Assembly (NCBI GenBank): GCA_002336115.1
Contig: DDEN01000002.1
Location: forward strand, 1 to 32,022
Direction: 5' to 3'
DNA from: Chitinophagaceae bacterium UBA1953
GTDB lineage: Bacteria > Bacteroidota > Bacteroidia > Chitinophagales > Chitinophagaceae
DNA: 32,022 nt
Under the pieces are notes generated by a model, which ran no database searches, had not been told where the DNA came from, and saw nothing but the letters and a program-made list of their open reading frames with translations. A program made the translations under genes and the position numbers. Each line of letters begins with the position of its first letter. Positions within the stretch are counted from its first letter, which is position 1. Below, in pieces: positions 22,990-32,022 of this stretch.

Positions 22990-23876
22990 TTTAATTGTTT
23001 TTTTATTTATTGGTCTCTGGTTCTTTGTCCTGTTAAATTACATTCTTAAACTGGCTCTGTCAATACCTCTTTCTTTAGCTCCTTTGTTTTTTATTTCTTA
23101 TTTGAATTAAATGACAACATCTTTTAACTGATTGTTGTCAAATTCAAAATAAAAACTGCAAAACGAATTAAACATTACTAAACAATATTTTCATTTTGGC
23201 TCAATTACAACTGAATATTTTTTTAACCCTGTCCCTGCTAATTCTAATATTCACAACATATTTTTATTGAACATACATCACTTTAATTTTACGTAATGCT
23301 GTAACAATATTTTTTGAAAAAGAGCAAAAAATTTAAGCCATAATTCACTGCTATAATGAGTTGCGCATTCCGGATTTTGAAAACAGTTATTAAAAGCATC
23401 ATGAAAAAATATGCTGTTTTTTAAATCTGAATGGTTCAGAAAAAAAGTTTTTATAACCAAAAAATGTTTTATGAAAAAAAAATGGAATCCTCCAGAGTTA
23501 AGCACATAATAATCAGGCAAGGTAAAGTTTACCGTGTTTGATGATAAGCCAGATTTTGGGAAAATTTCCTGATAAATCATATACTTTGGAAACGGAACAA
23601 ATCTATAACAAAACAAATATCTTTTTTGTAGTAAAAGACGCAATTTAAAATAGTAATTTTCCCATGCAATAATCTGGCACTAAACAGAAATTTACTGACT
23701 AAGCAATTGTTTTTTGGAAACTGATACTGTTGTTTCTCTTTCTAAAACTCCGTATTACAAGGAAAAAGTCAGGTAATTATAAAACATTTTGAAAATGATG
23801 AGTAAAATAAATTAGCTTAATAAGCGTTTCTACTTAGTCAGAAAAACATAATCACAGAAATATCGTTTTCGTTTTT
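22990..23876. other. 887-bp AT-rich intergenic region
   Basis: It separates the response regulator (minus) from the lipoprotein (plus). It holds the 23101-23148 dyad. I see no tRNA, no RNA family and no convincing gene. A minus-strand open frame at 23278-23643 is Phe/Lys/Asn-rich, as expected of chance ORFs in AT-rich DNA. A region this long usually carries two promoters, but I could not fix them by eye. Confidence 0.6.
23101..23148. promoter_or_regulatory. Two-tier dyad upstream of the response-regulator gene
   Basis: Outer arms TTTGAATT/AATTCAAA and inner arms TGACAACA/TGTTGTCA (8 bp each, all perfect) enclose a 13-nt centre, with 3 unpaired A on one side. It could be an operator for a dimeric regulator or a hairpin in the leader RNA. 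No T-run follows on either strand. Confidence 0.5.
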
Positions 23877-24278
23877 ATGAAAATAGCCTTAACCAGTTTC
23901 ATTGCTTTTTTTATTAGCTTTTCCTCATGCAGAAAGCCTACAGATGCTCCCACCCTTAAAAACGTCATAAAACAAGGCACATGGTATGTGAACCTTATGA
24001 AAGTTAATGGCGTAACCTATACATCAGCTTACAATGGATGGAAATTTACTTTTTTAACCGATTCAACTCTTACAGCCACTAACAGTACAGTTAGCTACAC
24101 AGGAACCTGGAATGAAGATACAGACAGGGAAAAGTTTACACTTAATTTACAAACCTCAAACACTGCATTAATCATGATTAGCCAGGAATGGGACATCAAA
24201 CTTAAAACCCCTGGCAGAGTTGTGTTTATGGACGATAAGTATAACCCATCAGAAGAACTTCAACTGACAAAATATTAA
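23877..24278 (+). CDS. Small lipoprotein, lipocalin-like
   Basis: A 133-residue predicted lipoprotein. The signal ends at FSFSSC with lipidated Cys18, followed by Arg-Lys, so outer-membrane or periplasmic anchoring is likely. The mature part (about 30-130) is beta-rich: QGTWYVNLMKVNG, WKFTFLTDSTLTAT, YTGTWNEDTDREKFTLNL. This is the pattern of short lipocalin-like domains common in Bacteroidota lipoproteins. It is not obviously in an operon: 160 bp separate it from the next gene. Ligand and function are unknown. Confidence 0.75.
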   Translation: MKIALTSFIAFFISFSSCRKPTDAPTLKNVIKQGTWYVNLMKVNGVTYTSAYNGWKFTFLTDSTLTATNSTVSYTGTWNEDTDREKFTLNLQTSNTALIMISQEWDIKLKTPGRVVFMDDKYNPSEELQLTKY

Positions 24279-24438
24279 TTCATTAAGTTCTGAATAATTT
24301 ATTCCGATGTTCAGAGGATTGGTTTTATTATCAAATTATCCCGGTTCCTCGTTTCAATCATCCGCTCATCCATTCTTTTGTTTATGAAAGTGATTTTCAT
24401 TTAACTTAAGCGCTTATTACTAAATCATATCTGAAAAC

Positions 24439-27400
24439 ATGAGAAAACTTGCTTTTTTCTCCTGGTTATTGTTCTTTTCAACATTATCCAGGGCACAGGA
24501 AACATTTCCTGTAAATGGAGTGGCCGATAACCGGAGCGGCACATATGCTTTTACCAATGCTACAATTGTTAAGGATGGCAGTACTACTATTCCAAATGCC
24601 ACCATGGTGATTAAAGAAGGAAAAATCACTGCAATAGGAACAAATGTTTCTGTTCCTGCTGATGCAGTGGTGCTGGATTGTAAAGGCAAATTCATTTATC
24701 CATCGTTCATTGACATTTATGCCGACTATGGTATTCCTGCACCGCAACGACAGCCAGGTGGTTTTAATTTTAATGCACCGGCACAGCTTACATCAAACCA
24801 AAAAGGACCTTTTGGCTGGAACCAGGCTATACGTACAGATGTAAATGCAGCAACACTTTTTTCAGCAGACGAAGCAAAAGCTAAAGCACTTCGTGAAAGT
24901 GGTTTTGGTTCAGTACTTACACACCAGCGTGATGGTATTGCAAGGGGCACAGGTGTATTTGTTACACTCGCCAGTGAAAAAGAAAATAAAGTTGTATTAA
25001 AAGAAAAAGCTTCTGCACATTATTCGTTTAACAAAGGAACTTCAACACAATCATATCCCTCTTCCATTATGGGAAGTATTGCATTGCTGCGCCAGACCTA
25101 TCTTGATGCACAATGGTATAAAAACAATCCAACTGCCGAAGGAGTAAATCTTACGTTGAAATACTGGAACGAAGAACAATCTGTTCCGCAGATTTTTGAA
25201 GCATCTGATAAATGGAGTGTGTTAAGAGCAGATAAAATTGGTGATGAATTTGGTGTACAATATATCATTAAAGCAGGTGGTAACGAATACCAGCGCATCA
25301 GTGAAATGGCAGGCACAAAAGCTTGGTTTATCATTCCGCTTAATTTCCCTGCAGCAATGGATGTGGAAGATCCGCAGGATGCACGCTTTGTTGCGTTAAG
25401 CGATTTAAAACATTGGGAAATGGCGCCAGCTAATGCAGCGATGTTTGAAAAAGCAGGAATTAATTTTTGCTTAACCAGTTCTGATCTGCGTGATGTAAAA
25501 CAATTCTTAGCCAACCTGCGCAAAGCCATTGAATATGGTTTAAGCGAAAGCAAAGCATTTGATGCGTTAACCAAAAACCCGGCAACGTTATTAGGCGTTT
25601 ACGACGAGGTGGGAAGTCTTGAAACCGGAAAGGTGGCAAACTTCCTCATCAGCAGCGGACCCATCTTCGCAGAAAAAACGGTAATTTATCAAAACTGGGT
25701 ACAAGGTGAAAAATATGCAGTGAAAGAAGCTTTGTGGAATGATGTAAAAGGCTCTTACAACCTTGTTGTAAATACAGCAGGTGGCGCAAAGAATTTTACA
25801 TTGGATGTAAAGAGCAGCATGAGTGCAGCTGTTATTTCAAAAGATACAGTGCAAGGCAAATTCAGTTCTGATGGCAAGCTGGTTAAACTCAGTTTCCCCG
25901 AAGCAAAAGGAAGCCGCAATAACATTATGCTAAGCGGTACTTCAACCAACCGCATCTGGAGTGGTGTGGGCGATGATGCAAATGGCAATCATTTTACCTG
26001 GACTGCAACGTTTATAAAAGAAGCTGATGCAAAGACCGACACTTCAAGAACAAAACCTGCTCCTAAAATCGGAAAGATCAACTATCCGTTTGGTGGTTAT
26101 GGTTTTGAAACAATGCCGGTACAGGAAACATTTCTGATTAAAAATGCAACTGTATGGACCAATGAAAAAGAAGGCATTTTACTGAACACAGATGTGTTGG
26201 TGAAGAATGGAAAAATTGCAGCAATCGGGAAAAACCTTTCTGAACCCGGCGCAAAAATCATTGACGGAACTGGTAAGCATTTAACAGCAGGTATTATTGA
26301 TGAACACTCACATATTGCCGCTGCATCTATCAATGAAGGCGGACAAAGTGTAACATCAGAAGTTCGTATTGCTGATAACTTAAATCCTGATGATATCAAT
26401 ATCTACCGCCAGTTAAGCGGCGGTGTTACTACATCACACATCCTGCATGGTTCTGCCAACACAATTGGCGGACAAACACAACTCATTAAACTCCGCTGGG
26501 GTGCAGATGCAGAAGAGCTGAAGTTTGCAGGTGCAGCACCTTTCATCAAATTCGCTTTGGGTGAAAATGTAAAAAGAACAACTGCAACCCAGAATAACCG
26601 TTTCCCCGATACACGTATGGGCGTAAGCCAGGTGTTGATGGATGCATTTACAAGGGCAAAAGAGTACGAAGCTGCATGGAAAAAATATGATGAAGAGAAA
26701 AAGAAAAATCCAAAAGCAGTTGCACCACGTCGTGATCTTGAACTGGATGCATTGGTTGAAATCATCAACAAAAAACGTTTCATCACCTGTCACTCTTATG
26801 TGCAAAGTGAAATTACAGACATATTACGTACTGCAGAAAAATTTGGTTTCACTTTAAAGACACTCACACATATTCTTGAAGGATATAAAGTGGCTGATAA
26901 AATTAAACAGCATGGAGCTAACGTTTCTACATTCAGCGATTGGTGGATTTACAAAATGGAAGTGGTAGATGCCATTGCTTATAACGCTGCGATTATGCAG
27001 AAAGTTGGTTTGAATGTGGCCATTAATTCTGATGATGCAGAAATGGCACGTCACTTAAACTTTGAAGCTGCTAAAGCAATCAAGTATGGCGGAGTAAGTG
27101 AAGAAGAAGCTTTGAAAATGGTTACACTCAATCCTGCAAAAATGCTGCATGTTGATGATAAAGTTGGCAGCATAAAAGTTGGGAAAGATGCTGATCTTGT
27201 TTTGTGGAGCGATCATCCGTTGAGCATTTATACCAAAGCTGAAAAAACAATCGTGGATGGCATTATTTATTTCGACCGTGAAAAAGATAAGCAGATGCGT
27301 ATTGATATGGCAAAAGAACGAGCAAGGATTATTGCAAAGATGATCAATGAAAAGAAAGCTGGCGGACCAACATCGCCTTATTCTCCAAGTATTGAAATTA

Positions 27401-27483
27401 TGCAGACTTGCTCAGATCATTATCACAATCATGGTTTGCTTGTCGTTGACGCAGCAGAAGAATACCAAACACAAAATCAATAA
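24439..27483 (+). CDS. Secreted double-domain amidohydrolase family protein
   Basis: A 1014-residue exported protein. Residues 1-19 are a signal peptide ending SRAQE. The first amidohydrolase-like module (about 30-435) has the beta-sandwich start (TIVKDGSTTIPNATMVIKEGK) and end (NPATLLGVYDEVGSLETGK) but no HxH: the position reads PSFIDIYADYG. A linker beta-domain of about 140 residues follows. The second module (about 560-1000) is complete: IIDEHSHIA with His623 and His625, FITCHSY, LTHILEG and AINSDDAE supply the metal ligands, and MVTLNPAKML ends it. So the N-terminal module is probably a structural pseudo-domain. Related enzymes are imidazolonepropionase- or prolidase-like hydrolases acting on C-N bonds; the substrate is unknown. 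The next gene starts 11 bp after the stop. Confidence 0.88.
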   Translation: MRKLAFFSWLLFFSTLSRAQETFPVNGVADNRSGTYAFTNATIVKDGSTTIPNATMVIKEGKITAIGTNVSVPADAVVLDCKGKFIYPSFIDIYADYGIPAPQRQPGGFNFNAPAQLTSNQKGPFGWNQAIRTDVNAATLFSADEAKAKALRESGFGSVLTHQRDGIARGTGVFVTLASEKENKVVLKEKASAHYSFNKGTSTQSYPSSIMGSIALLRQTYLDAQWYKNNPTAEGVNLTLKYWNEEQSVPQIFEASDKWSVLRADKIGDEFGVQYIIKAGGNEYQRISEMAGTKAWFIIPLNFPAAMDVEDPQDARFVALSDLKHWEMAPANAAMFEKAGINFCLTSSDLRDVKQFLANLRKAIEYGLSESKAFDALTKNPATLLGVYDEVGSLETGKVANFLISSGPIFAEKTVIYQNWVQGEKYAVKEALWNDVKGSYNLVVNTAGGAKNFTLDVKSSMSAAVISKDTVQGKFSSDGKLVKLSFPEAKGSRNNIMLSGTSTNRIWSGVGDDANGNHFTWTATFIKEADAKTDTSRTKPAPKIGKINYPFGGYGFETMPVQETFLIKNATVWTNEKEGILLNTDVLVKNGKIAAIGKNLSEPGAKIIDGTGKHLTAGIIDEHSHIAAASINEGGQSVTSEVRIADNLNPDDINIYRQLSGGVTTSHILHGSANTIGGQTQLIKLRWGADAEELKFAGAAPFIKFALGENVKRTTATQNNRFPDTRMGVSQVLMDAFTRAKEYEAAWKKYDEEKKKNPKAVAPRRDLELDALVEIINKKRFITCHSYVQSEITDILRTAEKFGFTLKTLTHILEGYKVADKIKQHGANVSTFSDWWIYKMEVVDAIAYNAAIMQKVGLNVAINSDDAEMARHLNFEAAKAIKYGGVSEEEALKMVTLNPAKMLHVDDKVGSIKVGKDADLVLWSDHPLSIYTKAEKTIVDGIIYFDREKDKQMRIDMAKERARIIAKMINEKKAGGPTSPYSPSIEIMQTCSDHYHNHGLLVVDAAEEYQTQNQ

Positions 27484-27494
27484 AACGAACAGCA

Positions 27495-28802
27495 ATGAAA
27501 AAAATATTCTTATTCATAAATATCCTGTTTGTGGCAATTGCAGCGTTTTCCCAAGAAACGGTTTATCCTGCAAAGCCTCAATCAGAAAAAATTACAATCA
27601 TCAATGCAACTATTCATGTTGGAAACGGAACTGTTATCAGCAATGGTTATGTAGTATTTGAAAACGGAAAAATCACAGCAGTTGGTGAAGGAAGCACAAA
27701 CGCTGGCAGTAAAATAATTGATGGAAAAGGGAAACATGTTTATCCCGGCCTTATTCAATCTATTTCACAACTTGGTTTGGTTGAAGTAAACAGTGTAAGA
27801 GCTACAATTGATCACACAGAAATCGGAACATACAATCCCAATATCCGTTCAATGGTTGCGTACAATACCGATTCTAAAGTCATCAACACACTAAAATCAA
27901 ATGGTATTCTGTTTGCAAACATTGTTCCTGAAGGAGGTATCATCAGCGGTTCATCTTCAGTTGTGCAATTAGATGCATGGAACTGGGAAGATGCAACTTA
28001 CAAAGCCGATGGACAAATTCATTTAAATATGCCTTCATTGTTTTACAGACCAAATCCTTTTGCAGGATTTCGTGGACAGGCAGATACACGTACACCAGCT
28101 GATGTAGTGAAAGAAGGTTTGGATAAAGTAGAAGAAACAAAATCATTTTTCCGTGAAGCAAAAGCATATTTCAAAGAAACAACTCACAGCAAAATCAATT
28201 TAAAATTTGAAGCTGTAAAAGGGTTGTTTATTAAAAAACAAAAACTCTTTGTGCATTGCGATGTTGTTCGTGAAATGCTGGTTGCCATTGATTTTGCAAA
28301 AGAGTTTGGTTTTGATGTGGTGCTTGTTGGCGCAAGCGAAAGCTGGCAGATTGCTGATTTACTGAAGCAGAATAATATTGCAGTTATTCTCGCTGAACGT
28401 CATGCCTTGCCAACAATGGCTGATGATGACGTAGATCTTCCGTACAAATCAGCAACCTACCTGCAGAATGCAGGCGTGCTCTTTGCAATAACAGATGAAG
28501 ACGGTCAAACAAGAGGCCGTAACCTTTCGTTCAATGCAGGCACAGCCGCCGCTTATGGTATTACAAAAGAACAGGCACTTTCATCCATCACTTTAAATGC
28601 AGCAAAAATTCTGGGCATTGATAATATAACAGGCTCAATAGAAACAGGTAAAGATGCAAACATTGTTATCAGCGATGGTGATATTCTCGACATGAAATCA
28701 AGCAATGTTTCTTATGCATTTATCCAAGGCAGGGAAGTAAACCTTGATAACAAGCAAAAACAATTGTACGAACGATACAAATACAAATACGGGATTAAAT
28801 AA
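27495..28802 (+). CDS. Secreted amidohydrolase-like protein with eroded metal site
   Basis: A 435-residue exported protein (signal about 1-19, ending AAFSQE). TIINATIHVGNGTVISNGYVVFENGKITAVG and the C-terminal ITLNAAKILGIDNITGSIETGKDANIVI are clear amidohydrolase beta-sandwich parts. The HxH motif is replaced (YPGLIQSISQLGLV). One His remains in FVHCDV, and an acidic site remains in FAITDEDGQTRG. It resembles the N-terminal, non-catalytic module of the preceding protein more than its active module. It probably pairs with that protein, perhaps as a subunit. Translation coupling is likely given the 11-bp gap. A strong terminator follows. Confidence 0.86.
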   Translation: MKKIFLFINILFVAIAAFSQETVYPAKPQSEKITIINATIHVGNGTVISNGYVVFENGKITAVGEGSTNAGSKIIDGKGKHVYPGLIQSISQLGLVEVNSVRATIDHTEIGTYNPNIRSMVAYNTDSKVINTLKSNGILFANIVPEGGIISGSSSVVQLDAWNWEDATYKADGQIHLNMPSLFYRPNPFAGFRGQADTRTPADVVKEGLDKVEETKSFFREAKAYFKETTHSKINLKFEAVKGLFIKKQKLFVHCDVVREMLVAIDFAKEFGFDVVLVGASESWQIADLLKQNNIAVILAERHALPTMADDDVDLPYKSATYLQNAGVLFAITDEDGQTRGRNLSFNAGTAAAYGITKEQALSSITLNAAKILGIDNITGSIETGKDANIVISDGDILDMKSSNVSYAFIQGREVNLDNKQKQLYERYKYKYGIK

Positions 28803-28826
28803 ATAAAAATTATATAAGTGAATAAA

Positions 28827-28862
28827 TAAAAGAGGTCTCTGCTTTTTAGCAGAGACCTCTTT
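28827..28862. terminator. Strong bidirectional terminator between the amidohydrolase pair and the SusCD pair
   Basis: A perfect 16-bp stem (28827-28842 with 28847-28862; core GAGGTCTCTGCT) with a TTTT loop. A-rich and T-rich ends make it work in both directions for the converging operons. Confidence 0.95.
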
Positions 28863-28885
28863 TATTTTAAATTAATACTCACAGC

Positions 28886-30409
28886 TTAATTAATATCCCA
28901 AAATATCCGTGAAGTGAATTTATTAATTGTTCCCTGAGCTGCCACATTAGCCTGATTTGATCCAACCTCAGTTGAAGGATAGAATAACCGCACAGGGCGA
29001 TCTGTTCCTGTTGCAGTTGCTGACTGTGGTATGTTTGGATAACCAGTCCTTCTATACTCTGCCCAAGCCTCCATTCCAGTAAAATCGGCAGTCGCTAACC
29101 ATTTCTGCGTAATGATTGCTTTGATTTTATCTGCGCTTGCAACATAATCAGCATTATCTTTCCCTTCTGTAAGAATTGTATTAGCTGCTGAAGAAGATGT
29201 TCCGGTTAGACGTAAAGATTCCTTAACACCTTGCTCATAATAACTCTGAGCAGTTCCAGAAAATCCAATTGAAGGGTATCTGTATTTAGCTTCTGCAAGC
29301 AAAAATTGAGCTTCCGCAGCAGTCATCAATATCATTTTTTTACCAAACTGGCCCTTCACAATCTGGCAGGGCCCAATAGCTGATGATACAGTAGCAGTGT
29401 ATCCGCTTGCCGTACCAAAAGGAATACCAACGTAGTTACTTACTAACTCAGCATTTACACTTACACCTGGGTTACTTCCGCTTTCACCTCCTTTTGCATA
29501 AGCCAGTCGTTTTAAACGAAGGGTATCATTTGAAGCAACTAATACATCAACAAGGTACTTCGTAATACGAGGAAAGCGTCCCAAAGAGCGAACTGCTCCA
29601 TTTGGATCGTAACCCCATCTGTCATAATAAGGGTTTGTTTTACCAGCAGAAGCCAAATACCCAGGATTTACACCTACATCTTCACCTGAAGCTAGTAGCC
29701 CACTTCCTTCTGATACTATTTTAGCAATCTCTGAAGTGATATATGAATCTCTTCCAGAAATTAATGACTGACGAATAAGCATCCGCATTTTCACTGTATT
29801 AGCAAAACGAATCCATTTTGATGAAGACCCTCCAAACATAATATCAGACGAAAGGAAAGCTGAAGGAAATGAATTTGCTTTTAATTGAACAATTGCAGTA
29901 TCTAATTGCTTAATTAAGTCTTCATAAACAGCTTTCTGATCATCAAATTTGGGAGCAAGAGATTTCAGACCTGTTAAAGCATCTGTGTATGGAAGATTTC
30001 CATACAGATCAACTAATTGCTGAAACCAAAACGCTTTCATTACAAGAGCAGGACCTTTCAGAAACGTCTGACCATCTTTATCTGCATTATCAATTACATA
30101 CTGATAGTCATAAAGATTATCATAAATAGGATCCCAATAGTTGAAGTCGCCATTTGTATAAAGATAAGAGAACGTTGTTGCGCTCATAATGTAAGAGTTA
30201 CTTTGCGTCCATAATCCGGCAAAGTAAGAGCCTGTTTCATGTTGTGTAACATAATTTGTGGCTGACACATTCTGTGCGTTGGAGAATACAAAGTTTGAAG
30301 TGGCACTTGGTGGCTGGTTCGGATTTTTATTTACATCTAACCATCCTTTTTTACATCCCGTTACACCCAAGCCAGCTAGTATTGCTATAATTAATAATTT
30401 ATTTTTCAT
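28886..30409 (-). CDS. SusD/RagB-family nutrient-binding outer-membrane lipoprotein
   Basis: A 507-residue lipoprotein that sits as a lid on its SusC partner and captures ligand at the cell surface. The signal ends GLGVTGC with lipidated Cys at about 19, followed by KKGWLDVNKNPNQPP, typical of the SusD-like_2 type. TPR-like helices fill the middle (ALVMKAFWFQQLVDLYGNLPYTDAL), and MTAAEAQFLLAEAKYRY is the family helix near residue 360. Length is normal. It lies 18 bp after the SusC-like gene on the same strand, so the two form a SusCD unit. The ligand cannot be inferred; no glycoside hydrolase is in this operon within the window, and the convergent amidohydrolases suggest, weakly, a peptide or amide compound. 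Confidence 0.94.
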   Translation of the reverse strand: MKNKLLIIAILAGLGVTGCKKGWLDVNKNPNQPPSATSNFVFSNAQNVSATNYVTQHETGSYFAGLWTQSNSYIMSATTFSYLYTNGDFNYWDPIYDNLYDYQYVIDNADKDGQTFLKGPALVMKAFWFQQLVDLYGNLPYTDALTGLKSLAPKFDDQKAVYEDLIKQLDTAIVQLKANSFPSAFLSSDIMFGGSSSKWIRFANTVKMRMLIRQSLISGRDSYITSEIAKIVSEGSGLLASGEDVGVNPGYLASAGKTNPYYDRWGYDPNGAVRSLGRFPRITKYLVDVLVASNDTLRLKRLAYAKGGESGSNPGVSVNAELVSNYVGIPFGTASGYTATVSSAIGPCQIVKGQFGKKMILMTAAEAQFLLAEAKYRYPSIGFSGTAQSYYEQGVKESLRLTGTSSSAANTILTEGKDNADYVASADKIKAIITQKWLATADFTGMEAWAEYRRTGYPNIPQSATATGTDRPVRLFYPSTEVGSNQANVAAQGTINKFTSRIFWDIN

Positions 30410-30427
30410 GTTATATTACGTTTGTAA

Positions 30428-32022
30428 TTAGAAAGTTAGGTTTAAGTTTACACCAAACTGACGAACCGGAGGTGTTTGTAAACTGTTGTTGATTCCAATT
30501 CCATTACCTGTAGTATAACTAAACTCAGGATCAGTATAAAAGTTATTTTTATCAACAATTGTAAAAAGATTTCTGCCATATAAACCTAAATTGGCCGCAG
30601 AAAATATTTTTGTTTTGCCTACAAGATTTGAAGGAAAATTATAACTGAGGTTAATATCTCTGAGCTTAATAAACCAACCCGGGGTTACAAAGTTTGAAGC
30701 TACCTGACGGTAATAATCAACCCAGTAACTATACTCAGCTTCTGCAACATATACTGTTGTATTGGGGACAATCTTTCCGGTACCATCATCATAACCACTG
30801 TTAGTCATAATAAATGGAGTACGCTGATCTGTCCACTTACCGCTACCGGTAAATGTCATATCTCTTCCAATCTGGTTAAATATCTTATTTCCACCTCTAT
30901 ACTCAAAATTGAACGTAAGGTTAAAGTTGCCATAACTAAGTTTAGAGCCTAATCCAATCATATGACGGGGAAGAGTTCCACCCATATCAACAAGTGACGA
31001 AGTGGCCAAAACGGGATAGCCAGTAGTTTTATTAACTACACGTAAACCTGTTGTTGCATCTCTTACATAATCTGTTGTTTTAAGGAATGGGTAGCGTTGA
31101 TCTTTAACCACATAAGTTGAGGCATATGAATATCCACCATAAGCAAATTGATCAACACCACTATAAAGTTCTACAACTTTATTATCATTATATGAATAAC
31201 GAATGTTCAAGTCGGCTTCGAATTTGCGACCACGAACAAGTTGAGCCTTTAAATCTGCTTCATAACCCCAGTTTTTACTTTTACCAATATTCAACAAGAG
31301 ATTTTGGAAACCTGTAGTATTGGGTATTCTTACTGTTAAAAGTCCATCTGTTGTTGTTGACCAGTAAGAAGTAAGATCAAGACTAATACGGTTTTTGAAT
31401 AACTGGAATTCACCACCAACCTCAAATGTGCTAACCATTTCAGGCCTTAGTTTACCATCGGGTAATGTTCCGCCTACAGTATAACCCACATTGCTTCCAT
31501 ATGGATAGTTAGTACCTACCGGGTAAATTGGATCAAGGTTATAAGGCCCAATATTATCAGAACCATTCTTATTATAACCAACTCGCAATTTGGCAAAACT
31601 TAAAACGTTCGACTTAAGAGTAGGGAACAAATCTGTAATAATTCCTGAAAGAGTAGCACCATAGTAAGGGAACTGATATAAGCTTACATCTCTTCCTTCT
31701 TTATAGAACACAGATGTGCCATCATAGCGAAATGAAGCATTGAGATAGATCATATCTTTCCAGCTCCCTGTATAATCTGCATAGTACCCCCATTTACGAC
31801 GAATTGAATTACTTTCACTTCCCGTTAATTCTCCTTGGCGATTTGCAACATTGTAAACTTCGGGAACAACGACAGAACCACTTCCTATTTCAATAAATTT
31901 GGTTTTGCGCTGATATAAACTTTGACCTACTAATAACTTATTATCAATTACGCCGATTTGTTTTTCAAACATTGCCTGAAGCTCATTGTTAATAACATTT
32001 TCGCTGGTTGAAGCATCATACA
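30428..32022 (-). CDS. SusC/RagA-family TonB-linked outer-membrane transporter (C-terminal half; N-terminus outside window)
   Basis: The frame is open to the window edge, so about 531 residues of a protein usually near 1000 are seen; an internal ATG at 31972 is not the start. The visible part is a 22-strand barrel C-terminus with alternating aromatic strands: MIYLNASFRYDGTSVF, LRVGYNKNGSDNIGPYNL, LRPEMVSTFEVGGEFQLFKNRISLDLTSYWS, FNLTFNFEYRGGNKIFN, LYGRNLFTI. The last strand FGVNLNLTF ends in Phe, as BAM substrates do. It moves substrate delivered by the SusD partner across the outer membrane using TonB energy. Confidence 0.94.
   Translation of the reverse strand, partial: YDASTSENVINNELQAMFEKQIGVIDNKLLVGQSLYQRKTKFIEIGSGSVVVPEVYNVANRQGELTGSESNSIRRKWGYYADYTGSWKDMIYLNASFRYDGTSVFYKEGRDVSLYQFPYYGATLSGIITDLFPTLKSNVLSFAKLRVGYNKNGSDNIGPYNLDPIYPVGTNYPYGSNVGYTVGGTLPDGKLRPEMVSTFEVGGEFQLFKNRISLDLTSYWSTTTDGLLTVRIPNTTGFQNLLLNIGKSKNWGYEADLKAQLVRGRKFEADLNIRYSYNDNKVVELYSGVDQFAYGGYSYASTYVVKDQRYPFLKTTDYVRDATTGLRVVNKTTGYPVLATSSLVDMGGTLPRHMIGLGSKLSYGNFNLTFNFEYRGGNKIFNQIGRDMTFTGSGKWTDQRTPFIMTNSGYDDGTGKIVPNTTVYVAEAEYSYWVDYYRQVASNFVTPGWFIKLRDINLSYNFPSNLVGKTKIFSAANLGLYGRNLFTIVDKNNFYTDPEFSYTTGNGIGINNSLQTPPVRQFGVNLNLTF

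Noticed and set aside
23278..23643. Minus-strand ORF of 121 codons in the long intergenic gap
   Set aside because: Phe/Lys/Asn/Leu-rich composition typical of AT-rich noncoding DNA; no domain, signal peptide or promoter seen.

Overview
The window reads as chromosomal DNA of a Bacteroidota bacterium, most likely family Chitinophagaceae. The evidence is a SusC/SusD-type outer-membrane pair, SPII lipoproteins, a GTP-type PEP carboxykinase, a short adenylate kinase, Bacteroidota promoters (TTTG near -33, TAnnTTTG at -7), and an AT-leaning sequence with almost no Shine-Dalgarno sites. The family assignment is from general resemblance only.

Layout. 1-1138: 5' part of typA (minus) with a clear promoter. 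1391-3768: JmjC/cupin-like oxygenase and an unusual stand-alone Mur ligase (minus, probable operon). 3827-4471: a Y1 HUH transposase of RAYT type, flanked by two mirrored 81-nt modules of three hairpins each. 4472-7024: secreted GH9 hydrolase fused to a polysaccharide-deacetylase-like domain (minus). 7170-9875: plus-strand operon of flavin reductase-like protein, NAD-dependent epimerase/reductase and SDR. 9913-11590: small hypothetical gene, atypical SDR, adenylate kinase. 11801-12385: lipoprotein MsrB. 12449-13360: Ala/Thr-rich protein with a carboxypeptidase-regulatory-like domain.

13442-14690 is a repeat island. It holds a 21-bp-period tandem array encoding heptads, then two and a fraction copies of a ~250-bp structured repeat, then a ~130-bp inverted-repeat element. 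It abuts a single-chain N6-adenine methyltransferase with a possible nuclease domain (14710-17121). 17392-22989 holds housekeeping and small regulatory genes: pckG, a PlsC-like acyltransferase, SRPBCC, DinB, WYL regulator, single-domain asparaginase and a NarL-type response regulator. After an 887-bp AT-rich gap come a small lipoprotein and a tandem pair of secreted amidohydrolase-like proteins (24439-28802). Convergent with these, and separated by a strong bidirectional terminator, are a SusD-like lipoprotein and the C-terminal half of a SusC-like TonB-dependent transporter (to the window end).

The most interesting signals are noncoding. The two modules flanking the transposase match element by element in length, while their stem sequences differ by compensatory changes. 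The ~250-bp repeats at 14001-14546 show the same behaviour and contain two mutually exclusive pairings. Several proteins have eroded or unusual active sites: a Mur ligase with GTSGKST, an SDR without Tyr-xxx-Lys, and amidohydrolase domains without the HxH metal pair.
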